11,709 nt of DNA from an uncultured Anaerovibrio sp. GTDB taxonomy: Bacteria > Bacillota > Negativicutes > Selenomonadales > Selenomonadaceae. The position numbers and the translations under genes are program-made. The first letter of the stretch is position 1, and every line of letters begins with the position of its first letter. Shown here piece by piece: positions 1 through 6,222 of this stretch. The notes beneath the pieces are model-generated. The model made no database searches and was not told the DNA's origin. It saw only the letters and a program-made list of their open reading frames with translations. Location: contig CAAGDY010000416.1 of the NCBI GenBank assembly GCA_900768695.1, positions 1-11,709 on the forward strand, in the 5' to 3' direction.

Positions 1-357
1 GAAAACGAAAAGGTAAAGGATTTGTGCCTGCGCCTGCAGAAGCTGAACGGGCTTCTGATGACCGATTTGGCCAGCCTGAATGACTATGAGCCTTTGATTA
101 CCCATGAGCATGTTGTGTATCTTGAGGATATGATGGACAAGATGGAGGAGCAGATGGAGCCTCTCCACGGTTTCCTCATCCCTGGCGAGACAAAGGGCGG
201 TGCCTGCCTTGACCTGGCGAGAACCGTAGCAAGGCGTGCCGAGCGTGTTATGTGGGATTTGGCAAAAAATGAAATTGTGCCGGATCAGGACAGGATTCTG
301 CTGAACCGTATTTCTGATTTCTGCTTTATGCTGATGCGCTTGGAGGAAGACAGATAG
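1..357 (+). CDS. PduO-type ATP:cob(I)alamin adenosyltransferase, C-terminal part (5' truncated)
   Basis: The frame is open at the left edge and ends at TAG 355-357, giving 118 visible codons; the family is usually about 180-190 aa, so roughly the first third is missing, including the ATP-binding N-terminal motif. Enzymes of this family transfer the adenosyl group of ATP to cob(I)alamin, making adenosylcobalamin in the cytoplasm. What identifies it is the conserved C-terminal core: FLIPGETKGG followed by ARTVARRAERV, holding the Arg/Arg/Glu cluster known to be important in human MMAB and Lactobacillus PduO, then LNRISDFCF, the conserved Asn/Asp-containing helix. The TTG at 22 is in frame but is only an internal Leu codon. 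A terminator follows about 50 bases downstream, so this is the last gene of its unit. Family assignment is firm; whether it serves a Pdu, Eut or general B12 pathway cannot be told from here. Confidence 0.88.
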   Translation, partial: ENEKVKDLCLRLQKLNGLLMTDLASLNDYEPLITHEHVVYLEDMMDKMEEQMEPLHGFLIPGETKGGACLDLARTVARRAERVMWDLAKNEIVPDQDRILLNRISDFCFMLMRLEEDR

Positions 358-410
358 CTTCCGGGCAGGGCGTAGCCGGGCATGATTATTACAGGTACAT
401 ATCTGCAAAG

Positions 411-452
411 AAGCGTGTGTTGAAAAATTTTTCTTCAATATGCGCTTTTTTT
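411..452 (+). terminator. Rho-independent terminator after the adenosyltransferase gene
   Basis: A 14-bp stem (411-424 with 434-447, three of the pairs G-U) closes a 9-base loop and runs directly into seven Ts (446-452). It separates the adenosyltransferase transcript from recJ. Confidence 0.85.
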
Positions 453-454
453 GT

Positions 455-484
455 GTGACAGGCAGGATTTTGGCAATATATAAC
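455..484 (+). promoter_or_regulatory. Candidate recJ promoter
   Basis: GTGACA at 455-460 matches the -35 consensus at 5 of 6 positions. TATAAC at 479-484 (18-base spacer) or TATATA at 477-482 (16-base spacer) could serve as the -10. It lies just after the upstream terminator, where a recJ promoter is needed. Its score is weaker than those of the other promoters here, and it lacks the extended -10 TG. It implies an 80-90 base leader containing a small GC-rich hairpin at 524-540. Confidence 0.4.
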
Positions 485-578
485 GAATATATTTTCTTAG
501 AAAGAATTTTACTGTATGCGGCGGCGCCCATATGTGGCGCAGGCGTCAGGCATGCTGATTTTTAGGAAGAAGATTTAT

Positions 579-2558
579 ATGCGAAAAATTTGGAACATCA
601 GACAAAAGGACAAGAAGAAAGCGACCGTGCTGGCGGCCGAGCTGGGAGTATCGCCGCTCCTGGCGGGAATCCTGCTGAACAGGGGAATTGATGATGCGGC
701 GGCGGCCAGGGAATTTTTGCATCCGGAGGACAGGGAGTATTACGACCCGTACCTGCTGCCGGATATGGACAAGGCGGTAAAGCGCATCAGGGCCGCTATT
801 GAGGCCAGGGAGCAGATTGTGGTATACGGGGACTATGATGCTGACGGCATTACGGCTACCACTGTACTGCTGAGGACCCTGCAGCAGCTGGGAGGCTGGG
901 CGGATTATTACATACCTGATCGCTTTACGGAGGGGTATGGCGTCAATCTGGAGGCGCTGAAGCGCATGCACAGCCAGGGAACCAGCCTGGTGATTACCGT
1001 TGACTGCGGCATCAAGTCCGTGGAAGAGCTGCGCAGTATGCAGGACTGCATGGATTTTGTGGTGACTGACCATCATCTGCCGGGGGATGAGCTGCCGCCG
1101 GCGGTGGCGGTAATCGACGCCCATCGGCAGGATTCGGAGTATCCCTGCGCGGAGCTGGCCGGAGTGGGCATTGCCTTTAAGCTGTGCCAGGCACTGTGGC
1201 AGAGCATGAAGAAGGTACCTGCAGAAAATCCGGGACTGGAGATTGTGGCGCTGGGCACGGTGGCGGACGCAGTGCCGCTGGTGGATGAGAACAGGAAGAT
1301 TGTTTCCGAGGGCCTGAAGCGCATGAAGGATTCGTCCTTTGTGGGGATACGCGCCCTGATTGACGCAACGGGGCTTGGCAATCGTGAGATTGACAGCATG
1401 AGCATAGGCTTTGTGCTGGCACCGCGCATCAATGTGGCAGGCAGGCTGAAAAGCGCCCGCCTCAGCGTGGAGCTTCTATTGTCAGAGAATGAGGACATGG
1501 CCAGGGAAATGGCACAGCAGCTGAATGAGCTGAACAATACCCGTAAGGAGCTGAAGGAAGAAATTCAGGCCATGGCGGAGGCGCAGCTGGAGTCCATGGA
1601 TATCGGCAATGCAAGGGTCATTGTGGTGGCTGGCAGGGAGTGGCATCACGGCGTTCTGGGGCTGGTGGCCTCGTCACTGCAGGAGAAATACTACCTGCCG
1701 ACGGTGGTTATCAGTGTCAAGGACGGTGTGGGCAAGGGCTCCTGCCGCAGTATCCCCGGCTTTAACCTCTTTAAGGCGCTGACCTGCTGTCAGTCTGCCC
1801 TGGTGCAGTTTGGCGGCCATGAGATGGCGGCAGGGCTGACGGTCAGGGAGGAAAATATCGATATGCTCCGGGAAATGCTGGAGGCGGAGGCAAGGAACCA
1901 GATGACAGCGGCCCAGTATATTCCCCGCTATGACATTGACATGGAGATTTCGCCGGCAGAGATGACTATGGATATGGTGGAGGAGCTGGCTCTTCTGGAG
2001 CCATGCGGCATGAAAAATGAATCACCCCTGTTTGCCTGCCGGGGGCTTAGCTGTATCAACCCGGAGCTGAAGGGGGCAGACGCCAGGCATCTGAAGTTTA
2101 CCATCTCCGACAGGGGAAGGTTTGTGGATGCCATAGGATTCAATATGCCGGAGGAGCTGGAGCGTGTAGCCAGGGGCGGCTTTGATATGGTTTATTCTGC
2201 CGGCATCAACGAGTGGCGCGATGTGAGAAGCCTGCAGTGCATGGTGCGCTCACTGGATGAGCCGGTTCCTCATCAGCAGGAAACAAATGTGGACAGGGAG
2301 TTCATGAAAAAGATTTATATCTTTCTCCGCAGCAGGCTGGATGAGGGCCACAGGCTGTCAGCGGACATCAGCTGGCTGGCTATGCAGGCAAGGCTGGAGG
2401 GCTGCAGTGCGGAGGAACAGAATGTAGCTGACGCGGTAGAGGTGCTTCTGGAGCTGGGGCTTCTGACAGGGACGCCGGATGGCTATCTGGAGCTGAACCG
2501 TGCGGCACAGAAAATGGATTTGCATGATTCGCCTACTTTTAGAAGGTTAAATAGCTGA
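579..2558 (+). CDS. recJ: Single-stranded-DNA-specific 5'-3' exonuclease RecJ
   Basis: RecJ degrades single-stranded DNA 5' to 3' and acts in RecF-pathway recombination, mismatch repair and base excision repair. I chose ATG 579 (659 aa, protein starting MRKIWNIRQ), because AGGAAG at 564-569 lies 9 bases upstream and RecJ homologues begin with this WxxR segment; an in-frame ATG at 516 would add 21 residues unlike the family. Metal-binding DHH-phosphoesterase motifs are complete: DYDADG (85-90), VDCG (141-144), DHH (164-166) and the GTVAD Asp (230). The NVAGR segment is at 285-289. The DHHA1 domain has WHHGVLG (355-361) and GGHEMAAG (412-419), then an OB-like region (about 450-561) with the INEWRD segment. 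A C-terminal extension (about 569-659), common in Firmicutes RecJ, completes it. Arg is often AGG, unlike aspS. It is first in the recJ-rel-MBL unit. Confidence 0.96.
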   Translation: MRKIWNIRQKDKKKATVLAAELGVSPLLAGILLNRGIDDAAAAREFLHPEDREYYDPYLLPDMDKAVKRIRAAIEAREQIVVYGDYDADGITATTVLLRTLQQLGGWADYYIPDRFTEGYGVNLEALKRMHSQGTSLVITVDCGIKSVEELRSMQDCMDFVVTDHHLPGDELPPAVAVIDAHRQDSEYPCAELAGVGIAFKLCQALWQSMKKVPAENPGLEIVALGTVADAVPLVDENRKIVSEGLKRMKDSSFVGIRALIDATGLGNREIDSMSIGFVLAPRINVAGRLKSARLSVELLLSENEDMAREMAQQLNELNNTRKELKEEIQAMAEAQLESMDIGNARVIVVAGREWHHGVLGLVASSLQEKYYLPTVVISVKDGVGKGSCRSIPGFNLFKALTCCQSALVQFGGHEMAAGLTVREENIDMLREMLEAEARNQMTAAQYIPRYDIDMEISPAEMTMDMVEELALLEPCGMKNESPLFACRGLSCINPELKGADARHLKFTISDRGRFVDAIGFNMPEELERVARGGFDMVYSAGINEWRDVRSLQCMVRSLDEPVPHQQETNVDREFMKKIYIFLRSRLDEGHRLSADISWLAMQARLEGCSAEEQNVADAVEVLLELGLLTGTPDGYLELNRAAQKMDLHDSPTFRRLNS

Positions 2559-2579
2559 ATAGGCAGTTAAATCGCTGAA
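2546..2579 (+). repeat. Tandem direct repeat between recJ and rel
   Basis: GTTAAATAGCTGAA (2546-2559) and GTTAAATCGCTGAA (2566-2579) match at 13 of 14 bases with a 20-bp period. The first copy covers the recJ stop codon; the second lies just upstream of the rel -10 box, over the expected -35 position. It may be a regulator-binding direct repeat or a small duplication. Confidence 0.6.
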
Positions 2580-2592
2580 AATGTGCTATAAT
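2564..2592 (+). promoter_or_regulatory. rel promoter (extended -10)
   Basis: TGCTATAAT at 2584-2592 is a perfect extended -10 element. No good -35 is present: 2564-2569 reads CAGTTA, as may happen when an extended -10 compensates. The predicted start of transcription is near 2599, giving a leader of about 34 bases. It lets rel be transcribed independently of recJ. Confidence 0.65.
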
Positions 2593-2593
2593 G

Positions 2594-2614
2594 TTTTCTA
2601 AAAGCAGTAGAAAA
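2594..2614 (+). repeat. Inverted repeat at the predicted rel transcription start
   Basis: TTTTCTA (2594-2600) and TAGAAAA (2608-2614) form a perfect 7-bp inverted repeat around a 7-base spacer, straddling the predicted +1. It could be an operator; as RNA it would be a weak 5' hairpin. It lacks a T-run and so is not a terminator. Confidence 0.4.
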
Positions 2615-2632
2615 TAGTTGGTGGTGGTTTTT

Positions 2633-4930
2633 ATGTTGGAGAAAAAGGGACAGAACGATGTCAATATTTACATACCGGAGGTGGCAAGCGCAACAGCAGA
2701 GGTGACCATTGATGAGGTAATCAATGCGGTGCTGAAATATCAGCCGCATGCTGATGTGGAGCTGGTGCGCAAGGCCTACGACCTTGCCAATGCGGCCCAT
2801 GGCGGGCAGAAGCGCGCCTCTGGTGAGGATTATATTATTCATCCTTTGTGTGTGGCGAAAATTCTCACAGAGCTGCAGATTGACAGCACCACCATCACAG
2901 CGGCACTTCTTCATGATGTGGTTGAGGATACCACCTATTCGCAGGCGCAGATGGAGGATATTTTTGGCTCCGAGGTGGCAATGCTGATTGACGGCGTTAC
3001 CAAGCTGGGCAAAATCAAATATCAGTCCCGTGAGGAACAGCAGTCGGAGAACTACCGCAAGCTGTTCCTGGCTATGGCAAAGGACATCAGGGTAATCATG
3101 ATTAAGCTGGCTGACCGCCTGCACAATATGCGTACCCTGAAATTTGTCAAGGAGGAAAAGCAGAAGCGCATTGCCAAGGAAACCATTGAGGTGTATGCGC
3201 CTCTTGCCAACCGTCTGGGTATCTCCAACATTAAGTGGGAGCTGGAGGATTTGTGCCTCAGATATCTGGAGCCGGAGTTTTACTATGATTTGGTGGAAAA
3301 GGTCAAGCAGAAGCGGCAGGAGCGCCAGAGGTTTATTGAGGATGCTATTCTGCAGATACACACCAAGCTCATCAGGAGCCGGATTAAGGCGGAAATCAGC
3401 GGCAGGGCAAAGCATTTTTATAGTATCTATCGCAAGATGAAGCGGGATAACAAGGACATCAGCGAGATTTATGATTTGTCAGCAGTGCGGGTGCTGGTAC
3501 ACAATGTCAAGGACTGCTATGCTGTGCTGGGCGTCATCCATGCCATGTGGAAGCCTATCCCGGGTCGGTTCAAGGATTATATCGCCATGCCGAAATCCAA
3601 CGGCTACCAGTCACTGCATACCACGGTTATGACCAGGGGCTATCCGCTGGAAATCCAGATTCGCACCTTTGCCATGCACAAAATATCGGAATATGGCGTG
3701 GCGGCCCACTGGAAGTACAAGGAGGCAGGCCGTAGCGTAGGTGCCGGCAATGACTACGAGAAAAAGATTTCCTGGCTGCGGCAGATGATGAACCTGCAGC
3801 ATGAGGTGAACGACCCGACCGAATACCTGGAAGCCCTGAAAATGGATATTTTCTCCGACGAGGTATTTGTCTTTACCCCTAACGGCGATGTGATTGATTT
3901 GCCGAAGGGCTCCGTGCCGATTGATTTTGCTTACCGTATCCATACGGAGGTGGGGCATCACTGCGTGGGAGCCAAGGTCAACGGCAAGATTGTGCCGCTG
4001 GAATACAAGCTGAAAAACGGCGACCAGGTGGCCATCATCACCAACAAGGCGAATAACGGCCCAAGCCGTGATTGGCTGAACATTGTGGCCTCGTCTGATA
4101 CCAGGGCGAAAATCCGCTCCTGGTTCAAGAAGGTGAAGCGCGAGGAAAATGTCATCCGGGGCAGGGAGCTTCTTGAAAAGGAAGCGAAAAGGCTGGGCTA
4201 TGAGCCGAAGGATTTGCTGCGGGATGAGTGGCTGAACTCCGTCTGCCTGAGATTCAACATCAACAACGACGAGGATATGCTGGCGGCAGTAGGCTATGGC
4301 GGCGTGGCGGTCAACGGTATCATTGCCAAACTGATTGAGCATCACAAGAAGGCTATCAAGGCGGCAACGCCGCCGGATGTCAGCGAGATGCTGGAAAGCA
4401 TCAAGCAGCAGCACAGCAATTCCCGCAAGAACAAGGCCAGCCACGGTATTCTGGTGGAGGGCGAGTCCGGCATGCTGGTGCGTCTGGCCAGATGCTGCAA
4501 CCCGATTCCGGGGGACCCGATTGTGGGCTATATTACCAAGGGGCGCGGCGTTTCCGTCCATCGGGCGGACTGCCCTAATGTGCTGTCGGATGACGGTGAC
4601 ACTACCCGGGTGATTGATGTCAACTGGGATATCGGGCTGGACAAGGATTATACGGTGGAGATTGAGATTCTCTGCAATGATGCTTCCGGTGTGCTGACCA
4701 GTGTCCTGTCAGTGCCTGCGGAGATGAAGATAAATGTGTCTGCAGTGAATGCCAAGGCCAACAAGGGCAACAAGACTTCGACGATTATCATGAGCCTTGA
4801 GGTGCATAATGCGGCGCAGGTGTCACTGGTTATGGGGAAAATCCGCAGGCTGAAGGATGTGTTCAGCGTCAGCCGGGCCATGGCAAGCTCTGTGGATAAT
4901 AATAATACTAAGCATGGCAGGCAGGTGTGA
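2633..4930 (+). CDS. relA: Bifunctional (p)ppGpp synthetase/hydrolase Rel (RSH family)
   Basis: This long RSH enzyme makes (p)ppGpp from ATP and GDP/GTP on starved ribosomes and also hydrolyses it, controlling the stringent response. I chose ATG 2633 (765 aa), with GGTGG 5 bases upstream; TTG 2618 is an in-frame alternative. The order is canonical. The HD hydrolase domain has H70 and HDVVED (94-99). The synthetase has RFKD (312-315), GYQSLHTT (324-331) and EIQIRT (340-345). TGS is at about 410-471, the Cys-containing conserved domain has RCCNP (Cys621-622), H643 and C647, and ACT spans about 672-750. RFKD is the RxKD form of bifunctional Rel/SpoT, in contrast to EFDD of hydrolase-dead RelA, and the HD residues are intact, so both activities are expected. 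It lies 74 bases after recJ with its own promoter. I see no truncation. Confidence 0.97.
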   Translation: MLEKKGQNDVNIYIPEVASATAEVTIDEVINAVLKYQPHADVELVRKAYDLANAAHGGQKRASGEDYIIHPLCVAKILTELQIDSTTITAALLHDVVEDTTYSQAQMEDIFGSEVAMLIDGVTKLGKIKYQSREEQQSENYRKLFLAMAKDIRVIMIKLADRLHNMRTLKFVKEEKQKRIAKETIEVYAPLANRLGISNIKWELEDLCLRYLEPEFYYDLVEKVKQKRQERQRFIEDAILQIHTKLIRSRIKAEISGRAKHFYSIYRKMKRDNKDISEIYDLSAVRVLVHNVKDCYAVLGVIHAMWKPIPGRFKDYIAMPKSNGYQSLHTTVMTRGYPLEIQIRTFAMHKISEYGVAAHWKYKEAGRSVGAGNDYEKKISWLRQMMNLQHEVNDPTEYLEALKMDIFSDEVFVFTPNGDVIDLPKGSVPIDFAYRIHTEVGHHCVGAKVNGKIVPLEYKLKNGDQVAIITNKANNGPSRDWLNIVASSDTRAKIRSWFKKVKREENVIRGRELLEKEAKRLGYEPKDLLRDEWLNSVCLRFNINNDEDMLAAVGYGGVAVNGIIAKLIEHHKKAIKAATPPDVSEMLESIKQQHSNSRKNKASHGILVEGESGMLVRLARCCNPIPGDPIVGYITKGRGVSVHRADCPNVLSDDGDTTRVIDVNWDIGLDKDYTVEIEILCNDASGVLTSVLSVPAEMKINVSAVNAKANKGNKTSTIIMSLEVHNAAQVSLVMGKIRRLKDVFSVSRAMASSVDNNNTKHGRQV

Positions 4931-4964
4931 GGCCGCCTGGATAAAAGGGCCGGAGATGGTTGAC

Positions 4965-5006
4965 ATGGATGTACAGGCCATGCGGGATAAAGTATGTGAG
5001 GTGTAA
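4965..5006 (+). other. Possible 13-codon ORF coupled to the downstream hydrolase gene
   Basis: ATG 4965 to TAA 5004-5006 reads MDVQAMRDKVCEV. GGAG at 4952-4955 sits 9 bases upstream, and the stop lies one base before the next gene's ATG, covering its GAGGTG ribosome site. This could be a translational-coupling minigene or chance. No family is recognised. Confidence 0.2.
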
Positions 5007-5007
5007 A

Positions 5008-5640
5008 ATGAGCTTTAGTGTAGATACCCTGGTGGTTGGGCCGATTGAGGAGAACTGCTATGTGCTGAAGGATGAGGAAACCAATGAGGGCATTATTATC
5101 GATGCCGGGGATAATGGTCAGGAAATTCTAGCTTATGTCAGGGATAATGGCATTGATGTGACGTTTTTGGTGAATACTCATGGGCATTGGGATCACATCG
5201 GTGCTGTGGATGTGCTGCGGGATGCCTTGGGGGTTCAGCTGGCAATCCACAGGGAGGATGCGCCTATGCTGACAGCCAGCGAGGAGGAAATGGCTGTGTA
5301 CAGCGTATTTGTGGGCAAGAAGAAGCCGGCGGAGATTTTGCTGGAGGACGGCGATGTGATTAACTTCGGCAAATCCAGCCTGAAGGTTATCCATACGCCG
5401 GGACACACCAAGGGCGGCATCTGCCTTTATGGGGGTGGCTGCCTCTTTAGCGGTGATACCCTGTTTGCCAGCAGCGTGGGGCGTACTGACCTGCCGGGGG
5501 GAGATTATCAAGAAATACTGCACTCCGTGAACGTGTCCCTGGCACAGGTTGCTGACGAAACCAAGGTTTACCCTGGTCACGGCCCTGCCAGCCGCATGGG
5601 CAGGGAACGCCGCTGCAATCCGTATTTGCAGCAAGGATAA
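5008..5640 (+). CDS. Metallo-beta-lactamase-fold hydrolase (glyoxalase II-like)
   Basis: This 210-aa protein is a single-domain member of the metallo-beta-lactamase superfamily, of the small hydroxyacylglutathione-hydrolase-like (YcbL-type) group. Visible metal ligands are H58, H60, D62 and H63 in THGHWDHIG, H133 in HTPGHTKGG, D150 in FSGDTLF and H191 in YPGHGP, so two metal sites look complete. SVGRTDLPGGDY (156-167) and RERRCNPYL near the end are typical of the group. I chose ATG 5008, giving MSFSVDTLVVGP, with GAGGTG at 4998-5003; an in-frame codon at 4960 would add 16 atypical residues. Substrate is unknown: the glutathione-binding C-terminal domain of true glyoxalase II is absent, so another thioester or ester is as likely. 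It follows rel by 77 bases with no terminator between, and is followed by one, so it probably ends the recJ-rel unit. Confidence 0.88.
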   Translation: MSFSVDTLVVGPIEENCYVLKDEETNEGIIIDAGDNGQEILAYVRDNGIDVTFLVNTHGHWDHIGAVDVLRDALGVQLAIHREDAPMLTASEEEMAVYSVFVGKKKPAEILLEDGDVINFGKSSLKVIHTPGHTKGGICLYGGGCLFSGDTLFASSVGRTDLPGGDYQEILHSVNVSLAQVADETKVYPGHGPASRMGRERRCNPYLQQG

Positions 5641-5650
5641 ATTTAATAAT

Positions 5651-5690
5651 GCCGCGGCTTTTATTATAAGGTTACGCGGCTTATTTTTTT
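5651..5690 (+). terminator. Rho-independent terminator after the hydrolase gene
   Basis: GCCGCG (5651-5656) pairs with CGCGGC (5675-5680) around an 18-base AT-rich loop, followed by TTATTTTTTT (5681-5690). It lies 10 bases past the hydrolase stop and separates this unit from fur. Confidence 0.78.
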
Positions 5691-5717
5691 GCTTTTTGCA
5701 TGTATCTTTGATATAAT
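5689..5717 (+). promoter_or_regulatory. fur promoter (extended -10)
   Basis: TGATATAAT at 5709-5717 is a perfect extended -10. TTGCTT at 5689-5694 is a partial -35 (TTG matched) with a 17-base spacer, overlapping the T-run of the upstream terminator. The predicted start is near 5724, giving a leader of about 34 bases. Confidence 0.7.
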
Positions 5718-5726
5718 ATATTGTAT
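5711..5726 (+). promoter_or_regulatory. Candidate operator: near-perfect palindrome over the fur -10
   Basis: ATATAATATATTGTAT is a 16-bp dyad with one mismatched pair (T5714/G5723) and it contains the -10 hexamer. Its half-sites resemble the TATAAT/ATTATA halves of Fur/PerR-type boxes but are spaced by 2 bases, not 1. Autoregulation of fur at such a site is plausible, but AT-rich -10 regions make palindromes by chance. Confidence 0.3.
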
Positions 5727-5757
5727 TTGAATTTTACGGATAAAGGAGGCTGCCGTT

Positions 5758-6222
5758 ATGTCAGCTACATACTCTTTGGACGACTTAAAGCAGAAGCTGC
5801 AAAATAGCCCATATAAGCTTACGCATCAGCGTAAGGTAGTGCTGGAGGTTTTTGTTAACAATCCCGGAGTACATCTCAGTGCAGAGGAAGTTCATGATAC
5901 CCTGAAGCAGAAATCTGCCGATATAGGGCTTGCTACCGTATACAGGGCATTGGAGCTTTTGTGCAACAAGGAGATAGGCATTCTGCAGAAGATTGAGTTT
6001 GGCGATGGATGTTCCCGTTATGAGCTGAACCTGACGGAGCCGAATTCCCATCAGCATCACCACATGATCTGTACAAGGTGCAAGAAGGTAATCGAGTTTT
6101 CCGAGGATATGCTGGATGACCTGGAGGCGGATATTATGAAAAAATGCGGCTTCAAGGTGACTGACCATCAGGTAAAGTTCTTTGGGCTGTGTGAGGAGTG
6201 CCGGAACGAAATTGCGAATTAA
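5758..6222 (+). CDS. fur: Fur-family metal-responsive repressor
   Basis: This 154-aa protein has the length and order of ferric uptake regulators, cytoplasmic dimers that repress iron-uptake genes when Fe(II) is bound. The start ATG 5758 has AAAGGAGG (5742-5749) 8 bases upstream. The winged helix (about 1-85) carries HQR near 23-25, H39 and the recognition helix DIGLATVYRALELL (55-68). The dimerisation domain has the His cluster H98, H100-H102, a CxxC at C105/C108, E113 in KVIEF, H137 and a second CxxC at C145/C148; the two CxxC pairs form the structural zinc site. Glu at 113 fits Fur; PerR has Asp (VDF) there, so PerR is less likely, though other Fur-family metal specificities cannot be excluded. 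Its stop is overlapped by the hemZ start. It is probably autoregulated. Confidence 0.92.
   Translation: MSATYSLDDLKQKLQNSPYKLTHQRKVVLEVFVNNPGVHLSAEEVHDTLKQKSADIGLATVYRALELLCNKEIGILQKIEFGDGCSRYELNLTEPNSHQHHHMICTRCKKVIEFSEDMLDDLEADIMKKCGFKVTDHQVKFFGLCEECRNEIAN

Noticed and set aside
358..410. Possible cobalamin riboswitch beside the adenosyltransferase gene
   Set aside because: It lies downstream of that gene, is only about 50 bases long and shows no B12-box-like element.
516..578. Upstream start of recJ at ATG 516 or ATG 552
   Set aside because: The extra residues do not resemble RecJ and lack a ribosome site; ATG 579 has AGGAAG at good spacing and the family-typical N-terminus.
2567..3415. 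282-codon minus-strand frame over the rel promoter and HD domain
   Set aside because: It is opposite conserved rel coding, with no domain and no supporting promoter or ribosome site seen.
3611..4561. 316-codon minus-strand frame inside rel
   Set aside because: It lies fully within the conserved synthetase-TGS-C-terminal coding of rel and has no recognisable domain.
4931..4964. Possible remnant of dtd or a terminator between rel and the hydrolase gene
   Set aside because: No dtd motif can be read in any frame, and the only hairpins are 4-5 bp with no T-run.
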